64,000 nucleotides of DNA, taken from contig NZ_JAUSVA010000002.1 of assembly GCF_030813695.1 (NCBI RefSeq), positions 7,463,501 to 7,527,500 on the forward strand, written 5' to 3'. The stretch comes from Kitasatospora herbaricolor. Lineage in GTDB: Bacteria > Actinomycetota > Actinomycetes > Streptomycetales > Streptomycetaceae. The position numbers and the translations under genes are program-made. Below, piece by piece: positions 50,764 through 60,136 of the stretch. How positions within the stretch are numbered: position 1 is the stretch's first letter; every line of letters starts with the position of its first letter. The notes under the pieces were generated by a model. It was not told where the DNA came from and searched no databases. It saw only the letters and a list, made by a program, of their open reading frames with translations.

Positions 50764-52509
50764 TCAGGACGGTTCGCGCGCGGCGAGGTAGCCGCGCCAG
50801 CCGCCGTACCCGGTGATGTCCTCGGCGCCGGCCAGCGCGGCCGGCTCGCAGAGGAACCCCGCGACCCGGCTGCCGTCGGCGAGGCGGACGGACCCGATCG
50901 CCATCGGCTCGGGCAGAGCGGCGGTCAGCGTGCCGAGGCCGGCAGCCGGCAGCTCCCAGACCTCCGCCTCGACGGATTCTCCGCCGGACGGCACCCGGAC
51001 CAGGCCGGGCTTGGCCGGGGCGGTGTCCAGGGCGTACAGGCGGTAGTCCGGCGCCGTCCGGGTGCTACTGGCCAAGGTGGCGCCCAGCGCCAGCAGTTGG
51101 CCGTTCAGGGGCTGGCCGGTGAGGTGCGCCCCGAGCACCGCGAGCCGGACCATCGGCGGCCCGGCCGGCGCTGCTGCCGTCGGTCCGGACGTCTGCGCGG
51201 CGGCCGGCGCCGGTGGAGCGGCGAGCAGTCGGGCCAGGACAGCCAGCCGGGACTCGGTGTGCGGGCGGCCGATCAGCATCACCCCGAACGGCAGACCGCG
51301 GACCTGCCCGGCCGGCACCGCGATGGCGCAGAGCCCGAGCAGGTTGGTCGAGTTGGTGAACCGGCCGAGCCGGCTGTTGGCCCCCACCGGATCGGCGGCG
51401 ACCTCCGCCAGGGTCGGGTGGCCCGGCGTGGTGGGCAGCAACAGGGCGTCCGCCTCCCCCAGTTCGGCCAGGGCGAGGTCCCGCAGCCGGGACAGCTCCG
51501 CCAGGTCGCGGTACAGCCGGTGCGCGGGGATGTCACGGCCGGCGGTGATGATCCGGCGCACCACCGGGTCGAGATCGGGTGCCGCGGCCTGCTTCTCGAT
51601 GAACTCGCCCACCGCGTCGTAGCGTTCGGCCACGAAGGCGCCCTCGTAGAGCATCCTCGCCACCGCGCCGAACGGGGCCAGGTCGATGTCGGCCCGTTCG
51701 GCGCCGGCCGCCGTGAGCCGGTCCACGGCGGCCAGGTAGGCGGCCGGCCAGCCCTCGTCCAGCTCCCCGAGCTGCTCCGGCGCGGGCACCGCGATCCGCC
51801 AGGGCCCCGGGCGGCGCGGCGCCGGGCCGACCGGGACGGGGTCGGCGACGATCCCGTACGCGAGTTCGGCCACGTCGACGGACCGGGCGAACACCGAGAC
51901 GCAGTCCAGGCTGCGGCAGGCCGGGACCACGCCGGTGGTCGGCACCACGCCGCCGGTCGGCTTCAGCCCGACGACGCCGTTGAAGGCGGCCGGCACCCGG
52001 CCGGAGCCGGCGGTGTCCGTCCCGAGCGCCAGGTCGACCAGGCCCAGGGCGACCGCGACCGCCGAACCGGAGCTGGAGCCGCCCGACACCCGGGCCGGGT
52101 CGACGGCGCTCCGCACCGCGCCGTACGGGCTGCGGGTGCCGACCAGGCCGGTGGCGAACTGGTCGAGGTTGGTGGTGCCGAGCGGCACCGAGCCGGCCGC
52201 CCGCAGCCGGGCCACCGCGGGGGCGTCCGCCTCGGGCAGGTAGGCGAAGGACGGACAGCCGGCGGTGGTCGGCAGGCCTGCCAGGTCGATGTTGCCCTTC
52301 ACCGCGAACACCGTTCCCGCCAGGGGCAGGTAGGCCCCGGCGGCCCGGCGGGCGTCCACCCCGGCGGCCTCCCGCTCCACCTCGTCCTGCGGCCGCAGAC
52401 CGATCCAGACCTCCGGCCGGTCCGCCTGGTCGATCCGCCGGTACGCCTCGCGCACCCGCCGCACGGCGCCCCCGGCCGCCGGCTCCGCCGCCGCCCCGGC
52501 CGCCGTCAC
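50764..52509 (-). CDS. atzF: Allophanate hydrolase
   Basis: 581 residues. N-terminal amidase domain with the Ser-cisSer-Lys triad Lys71 (AVKGN), Ser145 (GGSSSGS) and Ser169 (TAGSG), and a C-terminal domain (about 460-581) as in AtzF that helps decarboxylate the product. Splits allophanate into ammonia and CO2. The GTG overlaps the carboxylase stop by 4 bases (GTGA). It is the last step of the urea or guanidine route encoded here. Confidence 0.93.
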   Translation of the reverse strand: MTAAGAAAEPAAGGAVRRVREAYRRIDQADRPEVWIGLRPQDEVEREAAGVDARRAAGAYLPLAGTVFAVKGNIDLAGLPTTAGCPSFAYLPEADAPAVARLRAAGSVPLGTTNLDQFATGLVGTRSPYGAVRSAVDPARVSGGSSSGSAVAVALGLVDLALGTDTAGSGRVPAAFNGVVGLKPTGGVVPTTGVVPACRSLDCVSVFARSVDVAELAYGIVADPVPVGPAPRRPGPWRIAVPAPEQLGELDEGWPAAYLAAVDRLTAAGAERADIDLAPFGAVARMLYEGAFVAERYDAVGEFIEKQAAAPDLDPVVRRIITAGRDIPAHRLYRDLAELSRLRDLALAELGEADALLLPTTPGHPTLAEVAADPVGANSRLGRFTNSTNLLGLCAIAVPAGQVRGLPFGVMLIGRPHTESRLAVLARLLAAPPAPAAAQTSGPTAAAPAGPPMVRLAVLGAHLTGQPLNGQLLALGATLASSTRTAPDYRLYALDTAPAKPGLVRVPSGGESVEAEVWELPAAGLGTLTAALPEPMAIGSVRLADGSRVAGFLCEPAALAGAEDITGYGGWRGYLAAREPS

Positions 52510-55500
52510 GCCGCCACCTCCGCCGGGACGGCGGCCAGCACGACCAGCGGGGAGCCGGCCTCCACCTGGTCGCCCGGTCCCACCAGCAGCTCCGCCACCA
52601 CGCCGTCGCGCGCGGCGAACACCGGGGACTCCATCTTCATCGCCTCCAAGGCCATCAACTGCTGCCCCTGACGGACGCTCTCGCCCGCCCTGACATCCAC
52701 CTTCCAGACGCAGGCGGTGAATTCGGCCTCGACCACCGCCCCGCCGGGCGGCGCGAGGACCTGCCGGACCGGCCCCGGCACCTCGGCGGCGGCACTCTCG
52801 GCGCGGTCGAACTCGCCCGCCTCCTCCCAGGCCTGGCGCTCGGCGCCGAAGGCGGCGGCCTGCACCGCCCGGAAGTCCTCGATCGGGCCGGCGTTCTCGG
52901 CCAGGAAGCGCAGATGGTCGGCGAGCGCGAACTCACCCTCCTCCACCTTCAGTTCCAGCCGCCCGGCGGCCATGTCGGCCCGCATCTCCAGCAGTTCGTC
53001 CGCCGACACCGGGTACCACCTGATCCGGTCGAAGAACCGCAGCAGCCAGGGCGCGCCCGGGGTGAACGGCCCGCGCTGCTGCCAGCCGGACCACATCTGC
53101 ACCGTCCGGCCGACGAACTGGTACCCGCCCGGCCCCTCCATCCCGTACACGCAGAGGTAGGCGCCGCCGATGCCGACCGAGTTCTCGGCCGTCCAGGTAC
53201 GGGCGGGGTTGTACTTGGTGGTGACCAGCCGGTGCCGGGGGTCGAGCGGGGTGGCGACCGGTGCGCCCAGGTAGACGTCGCCCAGGCCCAGCACCAGGTA
53301 CTCGGCGTCGAAGACCGTCCGGTACACGTCCTCGACCGACTCCAGGCCGTTGATCCGGCGGATGAACTCGATGTTCCACGGGCACCACGGGGCGTCGTCC
53401 CGCACGCCCGCCATGTACCGGGTGATCGCCTCGCGGGTCGCCGGGTCGTCCCAGGAGAGCGGCAGGTGGACCGTCCGGCTGGGCACCCGCAGCTCGCCGG
53501 TGGCGGGCAGCGCGGCCTCGATCTCCCGGACCAGTTCCAGCAGCCGGGGAACGGGCAGGACGTCCGGGTCGGTGTGCACCTGGAGCGAGCGGATCCCCGG
53601 GGTGAGGCCCAGCATTCCGGCCGGCTGCTCGGCGGCCAGCCGTTCGGCCAGCGCGTGCACCCGCATCCGCAGGGCCAGGTCCAGCTGCATCGGCCCGTAC
53701 TCGACCAGCAGGTTGTCGTCGCCGCTGCGCCGGTAGGTGACGCTCGGCCGGTCCGCCGTGGCGGGCAGCCGGCCCAGCACGCCGCCGTCGGTGATCGGCG
53801 AGCGGGAGGGCGCGGGCGCCGCGGCGGGGGAGCGGCGCAGGCCGGCTGCGGCGTCCAGGGTGACCGGCACGAAGCGGACGGTGTCGCCCGGGCGCAGCTG
53901 GCCGAGCTTCCAGCGCTGGCCGGTGACGACGGTGGCCGGGCAGACGAAGCCGCCGAGCGAGGGGCCGTCCGGGCCGAGCAGGACGGGCATGTCGCCGGTG
54001 TAGTCGACGGCACCGACGGAGTACGGGGTGTCATGGATGTTGGAGGGATGCAGGCCGGCCTCGCCGCCGTCGGTCCGCGCCCAGGCGGGCTTGGGGCCGA
54101 CCAGCCGTACGCCGGTGCGGGCGCTGTTGAAGTGGACCTTCCAGTCGGCCGCGTAGAAGGTCTCCACGTCCTGCTCGGTGAAGAACTCCGGTGCGGCGTG
54201 CGGGCCTTCGGCGGCCGGCAGCTCCCAGACGGTGCCGAACTCCGGGCGCTCGGCCGGCGGGACGGGGGCGAAGGCGGGGTTCGGGCCGCCGGCGCCGCCG
54301 TGCAGGACGTCGCCGGCCCGCAGCGCCCGGCCGCCGTGGCCGCCGAACTTGCCGAGGGTGAAGGTGGCGGCGCTGCCGAGGAACCGGGGGACGTCCAGGC
54401 CGCCCGCGAGCAGCAGGTAGGTGCGCAGGCCGGGGCCGGGCGGGGCGGCGAGGTCGAGCACGGCGCCGGCCGGCACGAGGACGGGCTCCCACTGCGGGAC
54501 GGGCCGGTCGTCCACGGTGACGGCGGCGGGGGCGCCGGTCACGCAGACCCAGGTCGGGTGGGTGAAGCGCAGGGCGGGGCCCTGCAGGGTGCATTCGAGG
54601 CCGGGCAGGCCCTCGGGGTTGCCGAGGGCCCGGTTGCCGAGCCGGAACGACAGGTCGTCCATCGGCCCGCAGGGCGGCACCCCGACGTGCCAGTACCCGG
54701 TGCGGCCGGGCCAGTCCTGGACGGAGGTGAGGGTGCCGGCCCGCACCACCTCGATCCGGGGCGTGGGGTCGGTGACACCGGCGAGCGTCGCGGTGTGGTG
54801 CGCGGCGGCGCGGACGGCCTCGACGGAGGGAACGGCGCGCAGCAGGCCGAGGTTGGTCTCGATGCCCTCGATCCTGGTGCCCGCCAGGGCGGTGGTGAGT
54901 TCGGCCAGCGCGTGCTCGCGGTCGGTGCCGTGCACGATCACCTTGGCGAGCATCGGGTCGTAGGAGGTGGTGACCTCGGTGCCGGTCTCCACCCAGGCGT
55001 CGACCCGGGCGCTCGCGGGGAAGGTCACCTCGGTGAGCAGGCCGGCGCTGGGCCGGTGGTCGCGGCTCGGGTCCTCGGCGTAGATCCGTGCCTCGACGGC
55101 GTGGCCGACCGGCGGGCCGACCTCGCGGACCACCCCGGTGTCGCCCTGGGCCAGGCGCAGCATCCACTCCACCAGGTCGACGCCGTGCACCGCCTCGGTC
55201 ACCGGGTGTTCCACCTGCAGACGGGTGTTGACCTCCAGGAAGTACGCCTCCTCGCGGACGGCGTCGTAGACGTACTCGACCGTGCCCGCCGACCGGTAGT
55301 CCACCCCGGCGCACAAGGCCCTTGCGGAGTCGGCGAGTTGGGCGCGGACCCGGTCGGGCAGGCCGGGGGCGGGGGCTTCCTCCAGCACCTTCTGGTTGCG
55401 GCGCTGGAGCGAGCAGTCCCGGTCGCCGAGGGTGACGACCCGGCCGGTGCCGTCCCCGAAGACCTGCACCTCGACGTGCCGGGCCCGCTCCACCAGGCGT

Positions 55501-56099
55501 TCCAGGAACACGCCGGCCGTCGAGAAGCTGGCGGCGGCGACCCGCTGCACCCGCTCCCAGGCGTCGGTGAGTTCGGCCGCCGAGCGGCAGGCCTGCATGC
55601 CGATCCCGCCGCCGCCGCCGGTGGCCTTGAGCATCACCGGGTAGCCCACGGACTCGGCGGCGACCAGCGCCTCGTCCAGGCCCGGGAGCAGCCCGGTGCC
55701 GGGCAGCAGCGGGACGCCGGCGGCCTCGGCGGCGGCCCGGGCGGTGTGCTTGGCGCCGAACACCTCCAGCTGCTGCGGGGTGGGCCCGACGAAGGCCAGG
55801 CCGGCGGCCTCGACCCGGCGGGCGAACCCGGCGTCCTCGGAGAGGAACCCGTAGCCGGGGTGGACCGCGCCGGCCCCGCTGTCCAGGGCGGCACCGAGCA
55901 CCAGGTCGGCCCGGAGGTAGCTGTCCTTGGCGGGGGCCGGGCCGAGCCGCACGGCGTAGTCGGCCAGCCGGACGTGCGGCGCCGAGCGGTCGGGGTCGGA
56001 GAACACCGCGACCGTCCGCAGGCCGAGCCGGCGGGCGGTGCGGATGACGCGGACGGCGATCTCGCCCCGGTTGGCGATCAGCAGGGTGTCGTAGGTCAT
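52506..56099 (-). CDS. Biotin-dependent urea/guanidine carboxylase
   Basis: 1197 residues. Biotin carboxylase (MTYDTLLIANRGEIAVRV, about 1-450), a KipA/KipI-like carboxyltransferase region (about 450-1020), and a biotin carrier domain with the lysine at 1155 (EAMKMES). Called urea carboxylase by similarity. Gene neighbours (two DUF1989 proteins and allophanate hydrolase) match the arrangement described for guanidine carboxylase, in which carboxyguanidine is made and then deiminated to allophanate. I cannot decide the substrate from sequence alone. Confidence 0.92.
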   Translation of the reverse strand: MTYDTLLIANRGEIAVRVIRTARRLGLRTVAVFSDPDRSAPHVRLADYAVRLGPAPAKDSYLRADLVLGAALDSGAGAVHPGYGFLSEDAGFARRVEAAGLAFVGPTPQQLEVFGAKHTARAAAEAAGVPLLPGTGLLPGLDEALVAAESVGYPVMLKATGGGGGIGMQACRSAAELTDAWERVQRVAAASFSTAGVFLERLVERARHVEVQVFGDGTGRVVTLGDRDCSLQRRNQKVLEEAPAPGLPDRVRAQLADSARALCAGVDYRSAGTVEYVYDAVREEAYFLEVNTRLQVEHPVTEAVHGVDLVEWMLRLAQGDTGVVREVGPPVGHAVEARIYAEDPSRDHRPSAGLLTEVTFPASARVDAWVETGTEVTTSYDPMLAKVIVHGTDREHALAELTTALAGTRIEGIETNLGLLRAVPSVEAVRAAAHHTATLAGVTDPTPRIEVVRAGTLTSVQDWPGRTGYWHVGVPPCGPMDDLSFRLGNRALGNPEGLPGLECTLQGPALRFTHPTWVCVTGAPAAVTVDDRPVPQWEPVLVPAGAVLDLAAPPGPGLRTYLLLAGGLDVPRFLGSAATFTLGKFGGHGGRALRAGDVLHGGAGGPNPAFAPVPPAERPEFGTVWELPAAEGPHAAPEFFTEQDVETFYAADWKVHFNSARTGVRLVGPKPAWARTDGGEAGLHPSNIHDTPYSVGAVDYTGDMPVLLGPDGPSLGGFVCPATVVTGQRWKLGQLRPGDTVRFVPVTLDAAAGLRRSPAAAPAPSRSPITDGGVLGRLPATADRPSVTYRRSGDDNLLVEYGPMQLDLALRMRVHALAERLAAEQPAGMLGLTPGIRSLQVHTDPDVLPVPRLLELVREIEAALPATGELRVPSRTVHLPLSWDDPATREAITRYMAGVRDDAPWCPWNIEFIRRINGLESVEDVYRTVFDAEYLVLGLGDVYLGAPVATPLDPRHRLVTTKYNPARTWTAENSVGIGGAYLCVYGMEGPGGYQFVGRTVQMWSGWQQRGPFTPGAPWLLRFFDRIRWYPVSADELLEMRADMAAGRLELKVEEGEFALADHLRFLAENAGPIEDFRAVQAAAFGAERQAWEEAGEFDRAESAAAEVPGPVRQVLAPPGGAVVEAEFTACVWKVDVRAGESVRQGQQLMALEAMKMESPVFAARDGVVAELLVGPGDQVEAGSPLVVLAAVPAEVAA

Positions 56100-56103
56100 C
56101 GGC

Positions 56104-56712
56104 TCAGTCCTCGCTGATCGTCATCTGGACCGGCGTCGGGTCGAAGCCGTTGCAGGGGTTGTTGATCTGCGGGCAGTTGGAGACCAGGACGAGGACGTCC
56201 CTCTCGGCCCGCAGGACGACCTTCAGCCCGGGCGAGGAGAGCCCGTCCACGATGCCGAGGGTGCCGTCGGCCTCGACCGGCACGTTCATGTACCAGTTGA
56301 TGTTGCTCACCAGGTCACGCTTGCCCAGGCCCCAGCGGGCGCCCTCGGCAAGGAAGTTCTCCACGCAGGCGTGCTGGGACCAGGTGTGGTGGCCGTAGCG
56401 CAGGGTGTTGGACTCCTTGGAGCAGGCGCCGCCGACGGTGTCGTGCCGGCCGCAGTCGTCGGCCAGCACCGTCATCAGCGGGGTGTGCTCGTCGGAGAGC
56501 AGCACGCTGCCCTTGGTGAGGAAGAGCGAGCCCTGGGCCTGCAGGGTGTCGGGGGCGCTGTAGCGGACGGTGGTGTCGTGGGCGTCGTAGAGGAGGCAGT
56601 CGACCGCCTGGTTGCCCGCCAGGTCGGTGATGGTGAGCAGCTGTCCGCGCCGCACGACGGCCGACCAGCCGGCGCGGGCGGGGACGAGCTGGTCCAGGAC
56701 GACGGTGGTCAT
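56104..56712 (-). CDS. DUF1989 protein, candidate carboxyguanidine deiminase subunit (UAAP2-type)
   Basis: 202 residues. The family is also called urea carboxylase-associated protein 2. Conserved LLTITDLAGNQAVDCLLYDA and the Cys-rich end SNCPQINNPCNG are present. Some pairs (CgdA/CgdB) deiminate carboxyguanidine. It overlaps the first DUF1989 gene by 4 bases and precedes the carboxylase by 4, so all four enzymes form one operon. Confidence 0.88.
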   Translation of the reverse strand: MTTVVLDQLVPARAGWSAVVRRGQLLTITDLAGNQAVDCLLYDAHDTTVRYSAPDTLQAQGSLFLTKGSVLLSDEHTPLMTVLADDCGRHDTVGGACSKESNTLRYGHHTWSQHACVENFLAEGARWGLGKRDLVSNINWYMNVPVEADGTLGIVDGLSSPGLKVVLRAERDVLVLVSNCPQINNPCNGFDPTPVQMTISED

Positions 56713-57524
56713 CGTGCCTCCAGGGTGGTGGAGTTGGCGGCGTCGGTGTTGAGGAAGGCGCGGTGGGCCTCGGGGGTGGCGGTGCGCGGCCCGTCCCCGG
56801 GGGCGGTGGGGCGGCCCGGGACGGCGCGGACGGCGAGCGGGGTGCAGTGGTAGCCGGGGCGCGGGTCCAGCGGGTGGGCGGTGTTGGCGATCAGCACGGT
56901 GAGCGGCTGCTCGGCCCGCAGCGTGACCCGGGCGCCGGGGCCGGCCGAGCCGGTCGGGGTGAGGGCGCCGTCCGGCTCGGCCCGCACACCCTTGAAGAAG
57001 GAGACGGCGGGCGGGAGGTCACGGGGGGTGAGGCCGTGCTTGGCCGCGGCGAGCTTGAACAGTTCGCGGCCGGCGGGTGAGGGACCGTGGGCGCTGCCGT
57101 CCCCGTACCGGGCGGCGTTGCGGGCGGCGGCGGAGGTGCCGGTGAGGGCGTCGTGCCGGCCGGAGGTGTCCTCGACGAGGGTGGCGAGCACCCGGCCCTG
57201 GTCGGAGAGGAGCAGGCTGCCGGCGCCGAGGTAGGCGTTCCACTGGACCTTCACGGTGTCGGCCGCGTTGAGCCGCTCCCAGGGGCGTCCGGTGACGTAC
57301 AGCAGCAGGTGGGCGCAGGCGTCGCCCTCGGTGTCGGTGAGGGTGAGCTCGGTGCCGGCCGGGACGGCGAGGTGGGTGTAGTTGCCGCCGGCCACCGTCT
57401 CCGCCCACAGGGTGCCCTCCGGGGGCGGCAGTTGGGGCATGCACTCGACGACCCTGCCGTGCTGGGCCCGGGCGTGGGCGCGGGCGGCCACGGTGGTGGC
57501 CGTGGATGTCTCGGGGGTGGTCAC
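56709..57524 (-). CDS. DUF1989 protein, candidate carboxyguanidine deiminase subunit (UAAP1-type)
   Basis: 271 residues, UAAP1 class: LWAETVAGGNYTHLAVPAGTELTLTDTEGDACAHLLLY and PAVSFFKGVRAEPDG. First gene of the operon. Paired with the next gene, probably as a heteromer. The ATG at 57524 is 26 bases from a TTTCTGTC palindrome, the binding site of the divergent TetR protein. The last 40 residues are variable. Confidence 0.88.
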   Translation of the reverse strand: MTTPETSTATTVAARAHARAQHGRVVECMPQLPPPEGTLWAETVAGGNYTHLAVPAGTELTLTDTEGDACAHLLLYVTGRPWERLNAADTVKVQWNAYLGAGSLLLSDQGRVLATLVEDTSGRHDALTGTSAAARNAARYGDGSAHGPSPAGRELFKLAAAKHGLTPRDLPPAVSFFKGVRAEPDGALTPTGSAGPGARVTLRAEQPLTVLIANTAHPLDPRPGYHCTPLAVRAVPGRPTAPGDGPRTATPEAHRAFLNTDAANSTTLEAR

Positions 57525-57549
57525 GGCGCCTCCTGGGCTGCTGCCGGGG

Positions 57550-57569
57550 TTTCTGTCGCGTGACAGAAA
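57550..57569. promoter_or_regulatory. TetR operator in front of the carboxylase/DUF1989 operon
   Basis: TTTCTGTC-GCGT-GACAGAAA, a palindrome with 8-base perfect arms. It lies between the divergent operon (start 57524) and the TetR gene (start 57660), and is repeated at 60001-60020. Confidence 0.82.
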
Positions 57570-57659
57570 TTAGGGGCGCCGGAGGTCGCCGCCGTTGCCC
57601 GTGCGTTTCACGGCGGTTACCGTCCCCTCACCGCCGGAGGGCTGTGCGAGGATCATGCT

Positions 57660-58343
57660 GTGCCCGCCAACCGAGGAACCCCGCCCCGCGTCGGACGCCC
57701 CCGTGCGAAGGGCCCGTCGGACAGTGAACTGACACCCCGCGCCGAGGTGTTGGCGGCGGCGGCCGAGCTCTTCACGGTCAACGGCTACGCGGCCACCACC
57801 ACCCGCGCGGTGGCGGAGCGCGCCGGACTGCGGCAGGCCTCGCTGTACCACTACTTCACCGGCAAGGACGACATCCTCGCCACCCTGCTGGAGAGCACCG
57901 TCGAGCCCTCGCTGACTTTCGCGGGCCGCCTGCTCGCCGGGCTCGGGGAGTGCGACGAGGAGGCGGCCGCCGCCGGGCTCTGGGCGCTCGCCGCCTTCGA
58001 CGCGGAGCTGCTCTTCGGCGGCCTCTACAACCTCGGCGCGCTTTACCAGCTGCCGGAGGTCCGCGGCGAGCGCTTCGCCGGATTCCGCCGCTCCCGGGGG
58101 GAGTTGAAGGCCGCCTACGGCACCCTGCTGGCCCGGCTGGACGAGGCGGACGACCCGGCGCTGCGCACCGACCTGCTGCTCGGACTGGTCGAGGGCGGGG
58201 TGGCGGTGGCCCGCGAGACCGGCGGCCGGCGGCCGCGGGAGGTGGGCGAGGCGGTGGCCGACGCCGCCCTGCGGCTGGCCGGCCGCACCGCCGGGCAGAC
58301 CGGTGCCGCGCGCACGGCTGCGGCCCGGCTGCGGCCCGCCTGA
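57660..58343 (+). CDS. TetR-family regulator of the urea/guanidine genes
   Basis: 227 residues. Helix-turn-helix in TPRAEVLAAAAELFTVNGYAATTTRAVAERAGLRQASLYHYFTGKD; the C-terminal ligand domain is helical and unlike the better-known regulators. A GTG at 57660 is used; the arginine-rich N-terminal 25 residues are unusual. The protein is divergent from the operon it presumably represses. Inducer may be guanidine, urea or an intermediate. Convergent with the permease gene. Confidence 0.88.
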   Translation: MPANRGTPPRVGRPRAKGPSDSELTPRAEVLAAAAELFTVNGYAATTTRAVAERAGLRQASLYHYFTGKDDILATLLESTVEPSLTFAGRLLAGLGECDEEAAAAGLWALAAFDAELLFGGLYNLGALYQLPEVRGERFAGFRRSRGELKAAYGTLLARLDEADDPALRTDLLLGLVEGGVAVARETGGRRPREVGEAVADAALRLAGRTAGQTGAARTAAARLRPA

Positions 58344-58418
58344 ACCAGGGGACGCAGCCGGGCCGGGCCCGGGAGGGGTGGAAGTCTGCTCGGTGCCGGC
58401 GTCGGCCCGGTCGTGGGG

Positions 58419-59954
58419 TCAGCGCCGGCGCAGCCGGTAGGCGGCGCCGGCCGCCAGCGCGGCCGCCAGGAACAGCAGGCTGAACCACTGCAGGTACCAG
58501 TGCCCGCCCGCCGGGTCGTACACGGCCGCGCGCGGCCAGGCCAGGTTCACCGTCATCGCCACGCCGTAGAGCAGGGCGAGCACGTTCACCGGCAGTCCCC
58601 AGCGGCCCAGGCTGAACAACGGCTCGCCGTGCTCGTCCCGTTCGCCCTCGCTGCCGATCGGCAGCCCGCGCAGCCGGCGCCGCAGCATCGCCCCCACCAC
58701 CAGCGCGTACGCGGTGTACACCAGCACGATGCAGGTGGTCTCCAGGGCCAGGAAGGCGGACGGTGCCAGCAGGTTGACCAGCAGGAACCCGATCGCCAGC
58801 CCGCCGGTCACCAGGGCGGGCAGGTGCGGGGTGCCGGTGCGCGGGGAGACCGCCGCCAGCCGGCGGGAGAACGGGAGGACGCCGTCCCTGGCCATCGAGA
58901 AGAGCATCCGGGCGCCGGCGGTCTGCATCGCCAGCGTGCCGACGCAGACGGCCACCGCGACGTCGGCGAGCAGCAGCCGGCCGGGGAGGTCGCCGAGCGT
59001 GCTGGTCAGCACGTACGACAGGCCCTCGGTGGCGAGCCGTCCGTCGGTGAGGTCGGGGGCCGCCAGCAGGGCGCCGAGGATCAGCAGGCCGCCGCCGAGT
59101 CCGGCGGCGGCCAGGGCGAGCAGGATGGTCCTGGGGGCGGTGCGGCGCGGGGCGCGGGTCTCCTCGGACATCTCGCCGGCGCTGTCGAAGCCGATCATCA
59201 CGTAGGCGGCGGTGAACGAGCCGACCAGGAACAGCCAGAGGTAGCCGCTCTGCCCGCCGGTGTGCAGCACCACGGTCGGGGTGCGCTCGCTGTGGGTGAA
59301 GAGCAGGACGGCGATGAGCAGGATGCCGGTCAGCTCGGCCGTGACGCCGACGCTGTTGACCACCGACATCAGCCGGATGCCGATCACGTTGACCAGCGTG
59401 GTGAGGGCGATCAGCGCGGCGCCGAGCAGGACGGCGTTGGCGGCGCCGGTGCCGGTGGTCAGTGCCGGGTCCCCGCCGAGGAGTTGGAAGCCGGGCCAGA
59501 CGGCGGGCAGCACCACCTGCAGGGCCAGGGCGGCGGCGGTGACCACCACGATCTGCCCGATCACCATCAGCCAGCCGGTGAACCAGCCGTAGGTGGCGTT
59601 GGCCAGCCTGGTCGCCCACTGGTAGATCGAGCCGGAGATCGGGTAGCGGGCGGCGAGTTCGGCGAAGCAGGCCGCGACCAGCAGCTGGCCGCCGAGGACG
59701 AGCGGCCAGCTCCAGAAGAAGGCCGGCCCGGCGAAGCCGTAGCCGAAGGAGAACAGCTGGAACACCGTGGTGAGCACCGAGATGAAGGAGAAGCCGGCCG
59801 CGAAGGAGGCGAACCGCCCCATGGTGCGGTGCAGTTGCTGGGGGTAGCCGAACTCGGTGAGCGACCGGTCGCCGGTGGCCGCGGCGCCGTGCGGGCCGTC
59901 GGTCCGGGGTGCGCCGGCCCGGTCGGGCGGTGCGAGGGAAGGGCTGGTGGTCAT
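58419..59954 (-). CDS. APC-family amino acid/polyamine/guanidinium permease
   Basis: 511 residues with about 12 membrane helices. AAGFSFISVLTTVFQLFSFGYGFAGP, GSIYQWATRLANATYGWFTGW and VNVIGIRLMSVVNSVGV are APC features, as in permeases associated with urea carboxylase operons. ATG 59954; the long in-frame upstream extension to 60404 is not protein-like. The operator at 60001-60020 lies 47 bases upstream, so it is controlled together with the degradation operon. Confidence 0.9.
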   Translation of the reverse strand: MTTSPSLAPPDRAGAPRTDGPHGAAATGDRSLTEFGYPQQLHRTMGRFASFAAGFSFISVLTTVFQLFSFGYGFAGPAFFWSWPLVLGGQLLVAACFAELAARYPISGSIYQWATRLANATYGWFTGWLMVIGQIVVVTAAALALQVVLPAVWPGFQLLGGDPALTTGTGAANAVLLGAALIALTTLVNVIGIRLMSVVNSVGVTAELTGILLIAVLLFTHSERTPTVVLHTGGQSGYLWLFLVGSFTAAYVMIGFDSAGEMSEETRAPRRTAPRTILLALAAAGLGGGLLILGALLAAPDLTDGRLATEGLSYVLTSTLGDLPGRLLLADVAVAVCVGTLAMQTAGARMLFSMARDGVLPFSRRLAAVSPRTGTPHLPALVTGGLAIGFLLVNLLAPSAFLALETTCIVLVYTAYALVVGAMLRRRLRGLPIGSEGERDEHGEPLFSLGRWGLPVNVLALLYGVAMTVNLAWPRAAVYDPAGGHWYLQWFSLLFLAAALAAGAAYRLRRR

Positions 59955-60000
59955 CGGGCACCGGCTTTCCACGAGGGCGGGGAGGCGAGCGGCCGCACAG

Positions 60001-60020
60001 TTTCTGTCGGCTGACAGAAA
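60001..60020. promoter_or_regulatory. TetR operator in front of the permease gene
   Basis: TTTCTGTC-GGCT-GACAGAAA. The arms are identical to those at 57550-57569; only the 4-base centre differs. Confidence 0.82.
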
Positions 60021-60103
60021 TGTGGGGCCGGTCGGCTTCCCCCGCATTGCCCGTCGGTTGCCGGGATGTTGCCTTGTGCTCACCGCCCGTCCGGATCGGG
60101 AGC

Positions 60104-60136
60104 CGGGTCGCCATCGGGTCGCCATCGGGTCGCCGG
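60104..60136. repeat. Triplicated 11-bp tandem repeat
   Basis: CGGGTCGCCAT occurs twice and a variant CGGGTCGCCGG once, head to tail, between the permease promoter and the antiporter stop. No gene is present in this part; function unknown. Confidence 0.7.

Noticed and set aside
52914..56117. A 1067-codon plus-strand open frame opposite the carboxylase gene
   Set aside because: Composition is that of an antisense shadow; the minus strand encodes a full biotin carboxylase with all motifs.
57525..57659. Possible guanidine riboswitch before the DUF1989/carboxylase operon
   Set aside because: The gap is short and is accounted for by the TetR operator; I saw no ykkC-type or ACGR-loop pattern.
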